NCBI GenBank assembly: GCA_013178295.1
Contig: JABLWW010000011.1
Coordinates: 186,001-250,000, forward strand
Source: Anaerolineae bacterium
GTDB lineage: Bacteria; Chloroflexota; Anaerolineae; Anaerolineales; Anaerolineaceae
Reading direction: 5' to 3'
Length of the DNA: 64,000 nt
The position numbers were made by a program, and so were the translations under genes. How positions within the stretch are numbered: the first letter of the stretch is position 1; each line of letters starts with the position of its first letter. Shown one piece after another: positions 7,763 through 17,139 of this stretch. The notes below the pieces were generated by a model that worked only from the letters and a program-made list of their open reading frames with translations, was not told where the DNA came from and ran no database searches.

Positions 7763-9484
7763 ATGTTTGATATTCTCTCACCGCTGCGCAGCATCCGGCG
7801 CTTTCGCGATGTGCAGCTTGTTTTGTTGCGCTACGGTTTTGGTTTTCTTCTGAGTAATCAGGAAATCAGGGCGCTGCGCAGAACCTTGCGCCGAACACTG
7901 GGATGGGGGTATTCCATAGAGGAGACCGAATACGAAGAGAGAGCTGCCCCGGCCCGTATGCGCATGATGCTGCAGGAACTGGGTCCGACCTATATCAAAA
8001 TCGGGCAGCTGCTTGCCAGCCGCGGCGATATGCTGCCGGAAGAGTGGATCGCTGAGCTGGCAAAATTGCAGGATGATGTTCCTCCATTTGGGTATGAGCA
8101 AGCGCGGGAGGTTATCGAGGGCGAATTTGGAAAACCAATCGGCGATATTTTTTGGGAATTTGAACAGCAGCCTTTTGCGGCGGCTTCGATTGGTCAGGTG
8201 CACCGCGCCCGTTTGCTGGATATGACACCGGTTGTGGTCAAAGTGCGGAGACCGAATGTGGTTGAGCAGGTGCGCTCGGATATTGAGATTATCCGAGAGA
8301 TTGTTAAACTGGTGGAGGGGCGTATTGCCTGGGGGAAACGTTACGGGTTGGTGGCTGTTTTTGAAGAATTTGCCCGTGCCTTGACGCTTGAGCTGGATTA
8401 TCGTATTGAGGCGTCCAATGCAGACCGCCTGCGCAAACAAACCATGCTAGAGCCCAAAGTGCATATCCCGCGCATTTATTGGGAATTGACAACCGATAAA
8501 GTACTCACAATGGAAGCCATTGAGGGAATCAAGATTAATGATCTGGAAGCGCTGGACGCCGCCGGAATTGACCGCGCTGAGATGGCACGGGTTTTTATCC
8601 AGTGTTTGTTTAAGCAAATCCTGATAGACGGATTTTTTCACTCCGATCCGCATCCGGGCAATGTGATTGTCGAGCTTGGCAAACAGCGCCTGGTGATCCT
8701 GGACACGGGGCAGATGGGGAGATTGATGCCAGAACAGCTGGTGCAGCTGGGAGACCTCGTGCAGTCAGTGCTGCGCCGCGACAGCCGGGATGTGATGCGT
8801 ATCTTTCTTGAGATTGGGACGCCTTTCAAAAAGGTAGATGAGCCAGCCTTTCGGCGTTCATTGGATTTCATCATCAATCGTTATCTGGATGCATCTCTGG
8901 ATCGTATCAAGTTTTCAAACATGTTTGCCGAGATGCTTGGCTCTATTTATAAACATGGCGTCCGCCTGCCAAGTGAATTGACCTTGGCAATTAAAGCCAT
9001 TATCCAGGCAGAAGAGATTGCACGCACACTAGACCCATCCATCCAAATAGTTGAAGTTGTTGAGGGTATCTATCGCCAGATTATTCAAAAAATGCTTGAC
9101 CCTCGCTCGATGTTTGACTCCGTACGCGATGGGGTACGAGAGGCTCGGCGGTTGCGTGGTGTGTTGCCGCGGGCGTTGGAATCAATCCTCCGACAGCTTG
9201 AGAGTGGCTCGTTGACCGTCGCTATTCAGATTCCCGAATTTATCAGCATTGTTGCCTCGCTAATGATCATTGCCAACCGTCTGGTAACCGGGCTGATTAT
9301 CGTGGGGATGATGATTGGCTCAGCGTTGTTGATGAATATCACGGTTGTCAAAGGCTGGGGATTTCTTAAGTATATTGGCATGTTTGCCTTTATTCTGGCA
9401 ATGCTGTCCGGGTTTATCTTGATTTGGGATGTTTTGCTGGATATCTGGGAGAATCAGCGGCGCAAGAAGGGTCCCTTTTACTAG
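7763..9484 (+). CDS. ABC1/UbiB-family protein kinase-like protein
   Basis: A 573-residue protein with the UbiB/ADCK signature. The KxGQ motif is in YIKIGQLLASRGDMLP (about 73-88), the Ala-rich nucleotide loop in AAASIGQVH, the invariant Lys in VVVKVRRPN, and the metal-binding SDPHPGNV in the middle. Two hydrophobic helices close the protein (about residues 495-560), as in bacterial UbiB, so it is a membrane-anchored ATPase or kinase. In other bacteria UbiB supports ubiquinone synthesis or lipid-quinone handling; no quinone gene is close by. Its stop overlaps that of the convergent rhomboid gene inside CTAG at 9481-9484. Confidence 0.9.
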   Translation: MFDILSPLRSIRRFRDVQLVLLRYGFGFLLSNQEIRALRRTLRRTLGWGYSIEETEYEERAAPARMRMMLQELGPTYIKIGQLLASRGDMLPEEWIAELAKLQDDVPPFGYEQAREVIEGEFGKPIGDIFWEFEQQPFAAASIGQVHRARLLDMTPVVVKVRRPNVVEQVRSDIEIIREIVKLVEGRIAWGKRYGLVAVFEEFARALTLELDYRIEASNADRLRKQTMLEPKVHIPRIYWELTTDKVLTMEAIEGIKINDLEALDAAGIDRAEMARVFIQCLFKQILIDGFFHSDPHPGNVIVELGKQRLVILDTGQMGRLMPEQLVQLGDLVQSVLRRDSRDVMRIFLEIGTPFKKVDEPAFRRSLDFIINRYLDASLDRIKFSNMFAEMLGSIYKHGVRLPSELTLAIKAIIQAEEIARTLDPSIQIVEVVEGIYRQIIQKMLDPRSMFDSVRDGVREARRLRGVLPRALESILRQLESGSLTVAIQIPEFISIVASLMIIANRLVTGLIIVGMMIGSALLMNITVVKGWGFLKYIGMFAFILAMLSGFILIWDVLLDIWENQRRKKGPFY

Positions 9485-10311
9485 CGCAGAAATACTGAGA
9501 TGGTAAAGATGGCTACCTCAGCGATGGCAACCAGCCATGCACGGGTATTTTGCCGCGTGTCTTGCATCAGGTAGCCGCTTTGCGTTTGGATAACCTGATA
9601 TTGTGTGCCAGCGAACCATGCAAACCCTAGCCCGCCGATTAAACCCCCTAGATGTCCCCAATTGTCAATCCCGGGTGATAATCCAAAAAGCAGGTTGATG
9701 ACTACAATGCCGATCACGTTTGCCAGCATTGCGCGCGCCTGGCTGCCAAACAGAAAGCGGTTGGCGTATATGAAGATACCCTGTGCGGCAATCAGACCAA
9801 AAATTGCCGTGGAAGCCCCTAGTGAGGCTTTAGGTGAAAACAGGTATGAGAAGACATTGCCGCAAAAGGCTGCAACAAAGTAGAGCATGGCGAAACGCAG
9901 ATGCCCATAATGACGTTCCAATCCGCGCCCGATAACGAATAACGCATACATGTTGAAAGCCAGATGGGCAATAGAGCCGTGCAGCATAACAGGGGTCATC
10001 AGCCGCCAATATTCCCCCATCTGAATGTAAGGATTGACTTTCATTCCCAGCAGAGCCGGGTAGTCATAGCCTGTCAGAGACTCGCTGATTATCTGGATTG
10101 CAAACACGCAGATGGTGACAGCCAGCAAGGTATAGGTAATGATCGCTTTGCGCTGCGGCAGTTGTATCTGAATGACAGGCGCGGCTGGGGGTAAAAGAGG
10201 GGACTGACTGACCTGACCGACCTGGCTTGTATCCTTGCCCGTTTGGGATGATGTTTCAGGGGGAAGTGGCGGAATATTCTTATCATCAGGCGGTGCTGTG
10301 GGCAGGGTCAT
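9481..10311 (-). CDS. Rhomboid-family intramembrane serine protease
   Basis: A 276-residue protein. A Pro-rich cytoplasmic tail of about 55 residues precedes six to seven hydrophobic helices. The catalytic Ser is S167 in GASTAIFG and the catalytic His is H220 in DNWGHLGG, the GxSx and H pair of the family. GSIAHLAFNMYAL supplies the HxxxN motif of helix 2. Such proteases cleave membrane-spanning substrates within or near the bilayer. Its start overlaps the gmk stop by 4 nt, so the two are cotranscribed and probably translationally coupled. The substrate is unknown. Confidence 0.92.
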   Translation of the reverse strand: MTLPTAPPDDKNIPPLPPETSSQTGKDTSQVGQVSQSPLLPPAAPVIQIQLPQRKAIITYTLLAVTICVFAIQIISESLTGYDYPALLGMKVNPYIQMGEYWRLMTPVMLHGSIAHLAFNMYALFVIGRGLERHYGHLRFAMLYFVAAFCGNVFSYLFSPKASLGASTAIFGLIAAQGIFIYANRFLFGSQARAMLANVIGIVVINLLFGLSPGIDNWGHLGGLIGGLGFAWFAGTQYQVIQTQSGYLMQDTRQNTRAWLVAIAEVAIFTISVFLR

Positions 10312-10937
10312 TGTTTGAGGTTTCTGTCGTTAACGCGATGGTGCTCTGCATGAATGCACTCAATGATGGTGCTGACGGCTTCTTCCAGGCGATTTTGGGC
10401 GTTAATGACAATATAGTCAAATTCTTTTAAACGCTTGAGTTCAGACCTGGCAGTATCCAAACGCAGCTGGAGCGTTTCGGGGGTCTCGGTGTTGCGTTGT
10501 TGCAGACGCAACAGCCATTCCTCGTCGTTTGCAGGGATCAGGAAGATCAATACTGAAGAATTGGGAAACAAGCTGCGCACTTTGGCAGCCCCCTGCACGT
10601 CTAAACGCAGGATGACATCCTTGCCGCTGGCTAAAGCCTGTTCCACCTGTGATCTGGGCACGCCTTTGAGATCATTGTACACCTGGGCGTACTCAATCAG
10701 TGCATCCTTTTGGATCATCTCTTCGAATTCTTCATGGGAGACGAAGAAGTAGTCCACGCCTTCGATCTCACCTGGGCGCGGGGGACGGGTGGTAGCGGTA
10801 ACCACAAAGTGAAAAGGTAGTTGGCGCTGTTTGAGGGATTTCAGCACGGCATCTTTGCCAACACCGGAGGGCCCTGAAATGACAATCACCAGCGGTTGTG
10901 GCTCAAAGATATCGAATGTCAGTGATTCCTGAGACAT
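10308..10937 (-). CDS. gmk: Guanylate kinase
   Basis: A 209-residue protein phosphorylating GMP or dGMP to the diphosphate with ATP. The Walker A loop is SGPSGVGKDAV (about 21-31), and the GMP-binding part shows TTRPPRPGEIEGVDYFF with the conserved Arg, Glu and Tyr. VILRLDVQGA matches the Walker B strand. Length is normal for the family. An ATTATAAT at 10973-10980, itself palindromic, can serve as -10 for this gene and for the divergent FmdB gene. The rhomboid gene follows with a 4-nt overlap. Confidence 0.95.
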   Translation of the reverse strand: MSQESLTFDIFEPQPLVIVISGPSGVGKDAVLKSLKQRQLPFHFVVTATTRPPRPGEIEGVDYFFVSHEEFEEMIQKDALIEYAQVYNDLKGVPRSQVEQALASGKDVILRLDVQGAAKVRSLFPNSSVLIFLIPANDEEWLLRLQQRNTETPETLQLRLDTARSELKRLKEFDYIVINAQNRLEEAVSTIIECIHAEHHRVNDRNLKQ

Positions 10938-11017
10938 ATAGTACTCTGCAAGAATTTCGTCTCGAGAATTTGATTATAATAGAGATTGCTTGAATTAAGT
11001 GTTTTCGAGGGTTAGAA

Positions 11018-11413
11018 ATGCCTACGTACGACTTTCGCTGTCTGGATTGTCATAAGCCTTTTGATGTTTACCTCTCTTATGCAGAATATGGCAAAAAACC
11101 GGTGATATGCCCGCATTGTCGCAGCCAGAACGTGATGCGCAAAATTGGACGCGTGCGTTTTGCGCGTTCTGAGGAAAGTCGCCTGGAGGATATGGCGGAT
11201 GTGGGTGATCTGGAAGGGCTGGAGAATGACCCGCGCGCGATGGGCAGGATGATGCGCAAGATGAGTGCCGAACTTGGCGAGGATATTGGTCCAGAATTCA
11301 ACGAGGTAGTGGATCGTCTGGAAAGAGGGCAAAGCCCAGAGGAGATTGAAAAGGCGTTGCCCGATCTTGGATCGGATAGCGGCTTTGGGGGCGGGCTGGA
11401 CGAGATGATGTGA
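11018..11413 (+). CDS. FmdB-family zinc ribbon protein
   Basis: A 131-residue protein. The N-terminal 45 residues carry MPTYDFRCLDC and a second CPHC pair, the FmdB/CxxC-CxxC zinc ribbon. The rest is an acidic, Met-rich, probably helical tail with AMGRMMRKMSAELGED and a Gly-rich end. FmdB proteins were named as regulators near formamidase genes, but most members are small uncharacterised zinc proteins. It is a single-gene unit divergent from gmk. TATAAT at 10975-10980 is a possible -10, and GAGGG at 11007-11011 may serve as Shine-Dalgarno. Confidence 0.85.
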   Translation: MPTYDFRCLDCHKPFDVYLSYAEYGKKPVICPHCRSQNVMRKIGRVRFARSEESRLEDMADVGDLEGLENDPRAMGRMMRKMSAELGEDIGPEFNEVVDRLERGQSPEEIEKALPDLGSDSGFGGGLDEMM

Positions 11414-11459
11414 TCTGCATCGTGAGCGGGAAAACCGGGTAGAGGCGTTTGCGTTTTGC

Positions 11460-12740
11460 TTATTGCGCCTGGATGGCGCGTTGCAGCTGCTCGAAAGAGG
11501 TCATCCAGGAAATTCTGTTGACAAATTCTGCCAGCGTGCGGCTCTGTTGGCGCAGGGCACGCACTGCCGGCCCCACCGGGTCGGCACCGGCTTCACCGCC
11601 GGGAACATCGGCGTATGCCCCATGAAAAGCAAAATATGCCTGATTGAGGCGGCGAATCTGGTAACCGTTTTCCCAGAACATCTTACGCCGCATTTCCATG
11701 TAAGTTTCAGCTGCCTCGATTTTGCCCTCAGCCAGAAGCGCATCAACGCGGACGCGGGTTTCATGCATCTCTGCTCGAAAATCAAAAGCTGCAGGCAGGT
11801 TTTGTGCAGGCTCTGGCGGCGCATTGCCTTGCTCTATGGGAGGAACTGGTGGTGGCGGAGGTAAAAATTCGGGATAAAATCTCTTTAGCATAGCCTGTCC
11901 GATTTCTTTGCCTGCGATGGATGCTGTTGTTTCGTTCATCGTGCGCAGTTCTGGACTGACTTCGTACGAGATGCCAAGTGGGCGCAGCGTCAAGTAGTTG
12001 TGTATCCATTCGTGAGCGATCGTTTCTGTGAACCAGAATAGGTCACTGGAGCGCATCACCATTGTGGGGTAAACACCCACACCCCCAATGCCGACAACCA
12101 ATGCAGAGACATTCAGCCCTTTTTCAACCTCCTGCTCCAGCTTGATGATGCTTTCCAGGGGCATGTCTGGGTTTAACGAGATGTTTGCTTCCTGACGGAT
12201 GACTTCGCGCGGGGAGATAATCAGCCCATCGGGCAGCGGCGTGGCGTGGTATAGCAATGGCGGGAGGCTTTGCCCGCCAAGCGTAAATCCCAGTTCTGCT
12301 AAGGTGGCGTTCATTTGCTGTTGCAGGATGGCTTCGCATAAAGGTATCATCTGGTTGAGAGTTTCCCGCAGGCGGTCGCGTTCTGCCCGCAGGGCGGCGG
12401 CGCTTGCGTCGGGGTCGTTGATGCTTGGATCGGTGTACATGCGGTCAATTTCTGCCTCAATTTGCCCCAGCCTGGAAACCATTTGCAAATATGTCTTGAC
12501 AATTTCAGTCTGTCTGCCAGTGTCCAAATAATGTTGGTCACCAAGCGCTGCTTGACCCAGTTTGATATAGAATGCATCAATGCTCCAGGTGATATAATCA
12601 AACTCTATGGAACGGGTATATGCCCGCACGCGCTCAATCTTATCACCGGGAGGCAGAACACTTCTTCCTAGAAGCAATAGACAGAGGAAAAAATATAAAG
12701 TTCTGTTGAAAGAAAACTTCGCATGCTGGTATGTACCCAT
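11460..12740 (-). CDS. Putative exported HExxH metalloprotein
   Basis: A protein of about 426 residues that I do not recognise as a named family. A basic then hydrophobic N-terminus (about 8-25) looks like a signal peptide or membrane anchor. The middle has ETIAHEWIHNYL, an HExxH zinc-protease motif, followed some 25 residues later by MNETTASIAGKEIG, where the Glu could be the third ligand as in gluzincins. A Pro-rich stretch (PPPPPVPP) and a helical tail follow. ATG 12740 is preferred over the in-frame TTG at 12752, which lies inside the likely -10 box (TATAAT, minus strand, 12757-12752). The proteolytic function is inferred, not shown. Confidence 0.65.
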   Translation of the reverse strand: MGTYQHAKFSFNRTLYFFLCLLLLGRSVLPPGDKIERVRAYTRSIEFDYITWSIDAFYIKLGQAALGDQHYLDTGRQTEIVKTYLQMVSRLGQIEAEIDRMYTDPSINDPDASAAALRAERDRLRETLNQMIPLCEAILQQQMNATLAELGFTLGGQSLPPLLYHATPLPDGLIISPREVIRQEANISLNPDMPLESIIKLEQEVEKGLNVSALVVGIGGVGVYPTMVMRSSDLFWFTETIAHEWIHNYLTLRPLGISYEVSPELRTMNETTASIAGKEIGQAMLKRFYPEFLPPPPPVPPIEQGNAPPEPAQNLPAAFDFRAEMHETRVRVDALLAEGKIEAAETYMEMRRKMFWENGYQIRRLNQAYFAFHGAYADVPGGEAGADPVGPAVRALRQQSRTLAEFVNRISWMTSFEQLQRAIQAQ

Positions 12741-12763
12741 AATTTGAGGCAATTATACCCTTC

Positions 12764-12792
12764 TTGAAATTATAGAGGTGAGACGGTATCAT
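12764..12792 (+). promoter_or_regulatory. Promoter of the HlyD-type gene
   Basis: TTGAAA at 12764-12769, a 17-bp spacer and TATCAT at 12787-12792. ATG 12804 follows after 11 nt, giving a predicted leader of only about 5 nt without a Shine-Dalgarno. The region also holds a minus-strand -10 for the divergent gene. Confidence 0.6.
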
Positions 12793-12803
12793 CGAGAGCC
12801 GAT

Positions 12804-14207
12804 ATGAAGCGCAAATTCGTTACACTTATTGTGGTTGTTGTCCTGGCAATGGGAGGCTTTTTTGGTTTTCGTGCCTATCAGCAGCAAAAAACTTCGGCTG
12901 CCAGTAAATTCCAGACGGTTACTCTGACGCGTGGCGCTCTGGTTGCCATCGTAGGTGGGACAGGCACCGTTCGCGCCGATCAAACGGCTCTGCTGAGCTG
13001 GCAGACAAGCGGTCAGATAGCGGCTGTTCGGGTGCAGGAAGGGGATGTGGTTGCGGCGGGGACACGGCTGGCGGAGCTGGAGCGCAATTCGTTGCCGCAA
13101 AATGTTATTCTGGCAGAAGCTGACCTGGTGGCTGCGCAGCGTGAGTTGGAGCGTATCAAAGAGTCGAGCGCGGCGAAGGCAAAGGCGCAGCTGACACTTG
13201 CGCAGGCACAGAAAGCGCTGGAAGATGCTCAGAAGCGGCGCGATCAAAAGGACTTTCAGCGCGCCTCTCAGGCGACTCTGGATGGCGCACGCGCCAATTA
13301 CATTCTGGCAGAACAGGCGCTTAAGGACGCGGAGGAGAATTACAAAGGTGTCTCGCATCTGGCAGATGATGATCCTGGTCGTGCCGCCGCGCTCAGCGTG
13401 CTGGCTACGGCGCGCCAGAACCGCGACCGGGCGCTTGCCAATCTGAACTGGCTGCTTTCCAAACCGGACGCTGTTGAGATCGCCCAGGCAGATGCGGAGC
13501 TGGAGGTTGCCAAAGCAAACCTGGAGGATGCACAGCGTGAGTGGGAGCGTCTGAAAGACGGACCCGATCCGGAAGATATTGTAGCTGCAGAAGCGCGGGT
13601 AACAGCGATCGAGGCAACCCTGGCAACAGCTTATCTGGAAGCTCCCTTTGCTGGGACGATTACTGAGGTGCGCTCGAAGCCCGGCGACCAGGTAACTCCG
13701 GGTACGGTGTCTTTCCGTATTGATGATTTGCGCCGTTTGTTGGTGGATGCGCAAATTCCTGAGGTGGACATCAACCGCGTGCAGGCTGGTCAACCAGCTG
13801 ACTTGACCTTCGATGCAATTCCCAATACGGTCTATGAGGCTAAAGTGGTTTCGGTGGGGCGTGTTGCCAGTGGTGCTACGCAGAGTGGGGTGAATTTTAC
13901 AGTAACGCTCGAACTGACTTTGCCCGATGATGCAGTGCGCCCCGGCATGACTGCCGCAGTTAACATCATTGTCAATCAATTGGAAGATGTCTTGCTTGTT
14001 CCCAATCGTGCCATTCGTTTTGATGGTAGCAGACGGGTGGTCTATGTCTTACGGGAGGGCTCGGCAGAGCCTGAAAAGGTGGAAGTGCAAATAGGCGCTT
14101 CTTCAGATTTGCAAAGTGAAGTGGTTGGGGGAGATGTCAAGGAAGGGGATGTGATTGTACTCAACCCGCCCGTCGAGAATCGGGGCGGCAGACCTTTTGG
14201 GGAGTAG
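12804..14207 (+). CDS. RND/MacA-type periplasmic adaptor (HlyD family)
   Basis: A 467-residue membrane-fusion protein. An uncleaved-type N-terminal hydrophobic segment (about 5-24) is followed by the first half of a lipoyl-like domain, a long Ala/Glu/Gln-rich coiled-coil hairpin (about 90-255), the second lipoyl half ([10 protein letters not shown]) and beta-barrel domains with RPGMTA. MacA-like adaptors join an inner-membrane ABC transporter to export. The ABC ATPase and FtsX-type permease follow at once, giving a MacAB-like set. As Chloroflexi usually lack a typical outer membrane, it may act without a TolC partner; this is inference. A 396-codon antisense ORF in this gene is a shadow. Confidence 0.9.
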   Translation: MKRKFVTLIVVVVLAMGGFFGFRAYQQQKTSAASKFQTVTLTRGALVAIVGGTGTVRADQTALLSWQTSGQIAAVRVQEGDVVAAGTRLAELERNSLPQNVILAEADLVAAQRELERIKESSAAKAKAQLTLAQAQKALEDAQKRRDQKDFQRASQATLDGARANYILAEQALKDAEENYKGVSHLADDDPGRAAALSVLATARQNRDRALANLNWLLSKPDAVEIAQADAELEVAKANLEDAQREWERLKDGPDPEDIVAAEARVTAIEATLATAYLEAPFAGTITEVRSKPGDQVTPGTVSFRIDDLRRLLVDAQIPEVDINRVQAGQPADLTFDAIPNTVYEAKVVSVGRVASGATQSGVNFTVTLELTLPDDAVRPGMTAAVNIIVNQLEDVLLVPNRAIRFDGSRRVVYVLREGSAEPEKVEVQIGASSDLQSEVVGGDVKEGDVIVLNPPVENRGGRPFGE

Positions 14208-14215
14208 GAAATTCG

Positions 14216-14899
14216 ATGCCTGATGATGTGATCCGGGCTTTGGATCTGCGCAAGACTTATCAGATGGGCAAGGTACAGGTACATGCGCTGTGTGGCGTTT
14301 CGCTGACCATTCGGCGCGGCGAGATTGTAGCCATTATGGGACCTTCGGGTTCAGGAAAATCTACGCTGATGAACATCCTTGGCTGTTTGGATCTTCCGAC
14401 TTCAGGCGAGTATTATCTGGATGGGGAAAAGGTATCAGATTTAAAAGATGATGCGCTTGCTGTGATTCGTAACCGCAAGGTGGGTTTTGTCTTTCAGAGC
14501 TTTATGCTGCTGCCGCGTGCTACGGCGCTGGCAAATGTTGAACTGCCTTTGCGCTATGCGGGTGTTATTCAGGGGCGGGTTGAGCGCGCCCGCCAATCCC
14601 TGGAAGCCGTTGGGCTGGCGGATCGTATCCATCACCGCCCCACAGAGCTTTCAGGCGGTCAGCAACAACGTGTGGCAATCGCGCGCGCGCTGGTTAATGA
14701 TCCGTCCATTCTTATGGCGGATGAACCTACGGGCAATCTTGACTCAAGGTCTGGCAGGGAAATCATGGAGCTGATCCTGAAACTGAACAAGGAGAGGGGG
14801 ACGACGATTATCATCGTCACCCATGATCCCAAGGTAGCAGAACAGACGCAGCGCATTATCCGTATTTATGATGGTGAAATTGTGGAAGAGTACGCATGA
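14216..14899 (+). CDS. ABC transporter ATP-binding protein (MacB/LolD type)
   Basis: A 227-residue ATPase. Walker [10 protein letters not shown] is at about 42-50, the Q-loop is in [17 protein letters not shown], the signature is [15 protein letters not shown] and Walker B is [12 protein letters not shown], followed by the H-loop in THD. The combination of GNLDS with the MacB-like Q-loop is typical of ATPases that work with FtsX-type permeases by mechanotransmission. It lies 8 nt after the adaptor gene and its stop overlaps the permease start (ATGA). Confidence 0.95.
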   Translation: MPDDVIRALDLRKTYQMGKVQVHALCGVSLTIRRGEIVAIMGPSGSGKSTLMNILGCLDLPTSGEYYLDGEKVSDLKDDALAVIRNRKVGFVFQSFMLLPRATALANVELPLRYAGVIQGRVERARQSLEAVGLADRIHHRPTELSGGQQQRVAIARALVNDPSILMADEPTGNLDSRSGREIMELILKLNKERGTTIIIVTHDPKVAEQTQRIIRIYDGEIVEEYA

Positions 14900-16122
14900 G
14901 TTTGGATCAGGCTGTTCTGGAGGCGCTTGAAAGTCTGAGCGCTAATAAGCTGCGCTCGGCGTTGACGATATTGGGAATTGTGATTGGCGTGGCGGCGGTT
15001 GTTGCCATGCTGGCAGTGGGGCAGGGTGCCCAGGATACCATCACGGGTTCGATTAGCGGTATTGGGGTGAATCTGCTGTTTGTTTTTCAGGGGAACAACC
15101 GCGAGGAGGTGCGCAACCCAAGACCGCTGACCCTGGCTGACACGCAGGCGCTGAATGACCCGTTCAGCGCGCCGCATATCATGAATGTGGCACCAGTGAT
15201 TGATAACAATCTGCTGATTTCCTTTGGCGGCGAGCAATTGCGCGCCAATGTCAGCGGGGTAACGCCAGCCTATCAGGAAGTGCGCAGCTGGGGGGTAAGC
15301 GAGGGCGAATTTATCAACGAGGAGCACATTTTGGGGAAGGCTTCGGTAGCGTTAGTTGGGGTAGATGTTGCTGACAAGCTTTTTGGGCGGCGCGAAGCGC
15401 TGGTTGGAGAAACGATTCGCATTGAGGGACAGCCTTTTCGAGTGATTGGTGTGTTGCTACCTAAGGGGGGTGGTTCGTTTGGTAGCCAGGACGAGGTTGT
15501 GTTGGTGCCGTTTAGCACTGCCCAGAGCAGGCTGATACGCCGCAACCGCGACAATGTGGATGTGGTGTTTATCCAGGCAATCAATGCCGAGGCGGTAGAA
15601 CAGGCGAAAGAGGAAATCACTGCTATCCTGCGCCAGCGGCACCGGATTATCTTGGGTCCAGACGATTTCACCATCTTTTCTCAGCAAGATTTTGTTGAGA
15701 CTGCCCAGACAATTACTGGGGTGTTTACCATTTTTCTGGGGGGCATTGCCGCTATTTCGTTGCTTGTGGGCGGTATCGGGATTATGAACATTATGCTGGT
15801 TTCAGTAACCGAGCGCACGCGGGAAATTGGGCTGCGCAAAGCGGTTGGTGCGCGCAAACGCGATATTCTCATTCAGTTTCTAACGGAGTCATCTCTATTA
15901 AGCTTGATGGGCGGGGTGATTGGTATTGGTTTCGGCTGGCTGATTGCGTTTATTGTGGGGCGGATTGCTGCGGCGAATAACACGCCTTTCACTCCGGTAG
16001 TCAGTGTTCAAGCCATCCTGCTGGCGACGCTTTTCTCAACGGCGGTTGGGTTGTTCTTTGGGATTTATCCGGCAAATCGCGCTGCAAATCTTGCCCCGGT
16101 CGAAGCGCTTCGTTCGGAGTGA
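14896..16122 (+). CDS. MacB-like ABC transporter permease (FtsX domain)
   Basis: A 408-residue permease. The first helix follows [18 protein letters not shown] (about 14-31), a large extracytoplasmic MacB-type domain fills about 50-270, and three C-terminal helices form the FtsX domain with [28 protein letters not shown]-type coupling sequence (positions 15769-15855). Together with the two preceding genes it forms a probable exporter of peptides, lipids or toxic compounds. The start overlaps the ATPase stop by 4 nt. Substrate unknown. Confidence 0.94.
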   Translation: MSLDQAVLEALESLSANKLRSALTILGIVIGVAAVVAMLAVGQGAQDTITGSISGIGVNLLFVFQGNNREEVRNPRPLTLADTQALNDPFSAPHIMNVAPVIDNNLLISFGGEQLRANVSGVTPAYQEVRSWGVSEGEFINEEHILGKASVALVGVDVADKLFGRREALVGETIRIEGQPFRVIGVLLPKGGGSFGSQDEVVLVPFSTAQSRLIRRNRDNVDVVFIQAINAEAVEQAKEEITAILRQRHRIILGPDDFTIFSQQDFVETAQTITGVFTIFLGGIAAISLLVGGIGIMNIMLVSVTERTREIGLRKAVGARKRDILIQFLTESSLLSLMGGVIGIGFGWLIAFIVGRIAAANNTPFTPVVSVQAILLATLFSTAVGLFFGIYPANRAANLAPVEALRSE

Positions 16123-16133
16123 GTGCAAAAGGA

Positions 16134-16142
16134 TGGTAGAAT
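16134..16142 (+). promoter_or_regulatory. Extended -10 promoter before the flippase-like gene
   Basis: TGG-TAGAAT (16134-16142) lies just after the permease stop, and ATG 16150 follows after 7 nt. No Shine-Dalgarno precedes the ATG. An independent leaderless transcript is likely besides read-through from the exporter operon. Confidence 0.55.
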
Positions 16143-16149
16143 TTTCCCT

Positions 16150-17139
16150 ATGAAGCGCTGGCAATTCTGGCTTGGATTGGTGATCAGCGCGCTCCTCCTG
16201 TTTTTTGCTCTGCGGGGTCTCAAGCTGGATGAAGCCTGGCAGGCGCTGAGGGGTGCTCAATATCTGTGGCTGCTGCCCGGTGTGGCAGTCTATTTTGTTG
16301 GAGTGTGGGTGCGCGCCTGGCGCTGGCATTATTTGCTGCGTCCGCTTAAGAAAATCCCGACTCGAACGATGTTTCCCATTGTTACGATTGGCTATATGGG
16401 CAATAATATCTATCCAGCGCGCGCGGGTGAGGTGCTGCGAGCTGTCATTCTCAAACGGCGTGAAGGGGTGCCTGTTTCCGCTTCGCTGGCGACTGTGATC
16501 GTGGAACGTGTCTTTGACGGCGTGGTCATGCTGGCGTTTGTTTTCTTGAATCTGCCGCATCTGGCAACTCTGACAGTCGATTCGGGTTTTGTGGGCAGCA
16601 TACAAGATTTGGCATTGTGGGGGGCGCTGGCTTTTATTGGCGCGCTGATCCTCTTCTTGCTGGCAGCGATGTTTCCGCGTGTTACCGAACGGCTGGCGAA
16701 CCTTGTGATAGACCGTCTTATTCCTCTGGGCGGGCGCGAGAAAGTACGCAGTGTTGCGCTGCGTTTTTTGACTGGGCTGGAGTCGCTGCGTTCGCCGCAG
16801 GAAGCGTTGATGGTTTTTGTTACCACCGCGTTTATCTGGCTGTTGGAAACCGCCAAGTACTGGTTTGTGATGCACGCTTTTCCCTTTGAGGTCAGTTTTT
16901 TTGCTCTGATGTTGATGAATGGCATTGTCAATCTTGCCACGACATTGCCATCAGCACCGGGCTATATTGGCACCTTCGATGCTCCCGGCATTGCATTGCT
17001 GATGGCTTATGGTGTTTCACAGGGAGTGGCAGCCAGCTATACGCTGGTATTGCATGTGGCACTGTGGTTGCCAATTACACTGTTGGGTATATATTACTTT
17101 GCCCGTGAAGGGATGAAATGGGGAGGGAAGCTGGAATGA
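16150..17139 (+). CDS. Lysylphosphatidylglycerol-synthase TM-region/UPF0104 membrane protein
   Basis: A 329-residue integral membrane protein with about eight helices and no soluble catalytic domain. It shows family blocks such as WRWHYLLRPL, GYMGNNIYPARAGEVLRA (about 77-94) and the late SAPGYIGTFDAPG. Proteins with this LPG-synthase TM region flip or move aminoacyl-lipids when fused to a transferase, while stand-alone members are called flippase-like and often lie near glycolipid genes. ATG 16150 is chosen because it follows the -10 box; the upstream in-frame codons overlap that box. Its stop overlaps the next start (ATGA). Confidence 0.86.
   Translation: MKRWQFWLGLVISALLLFFALRGLKLDEAWQALRGAQYLWLLPGVAVYFVGVWVRAWRWHYLLRPLKKIPTRTMFPIVTIGYMGNNIYPARAGEVLRAVILKRREGVPVSASLATVIVERVFDGVVMLAFVFLNLPHLATLTVDSGFVGSIQDLALWGALAFIGALILFLLAAMFPRVTERLANLVIDRLIPLGGREKVRSVALRFLTGLESLRSPQEALMVFVTTAFIWLLETAKYWFVMHAFPFEVSFFALMLMNGIVNLATTLPSAPGYIGTFDAPGIALLMAYGVSQGVAASYTLVLHVALWLPITLLGIYYFAREGMKWGGKLE

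Noticed and set aside
12789-13979. A 396-codon ORF on the minus strand
   Set aside because: It lies wholly opposite the HlyD-type adaptor gene, has a composition rich in Arg, Cys, His and Ser typical of shadow frames, and has no start signal.
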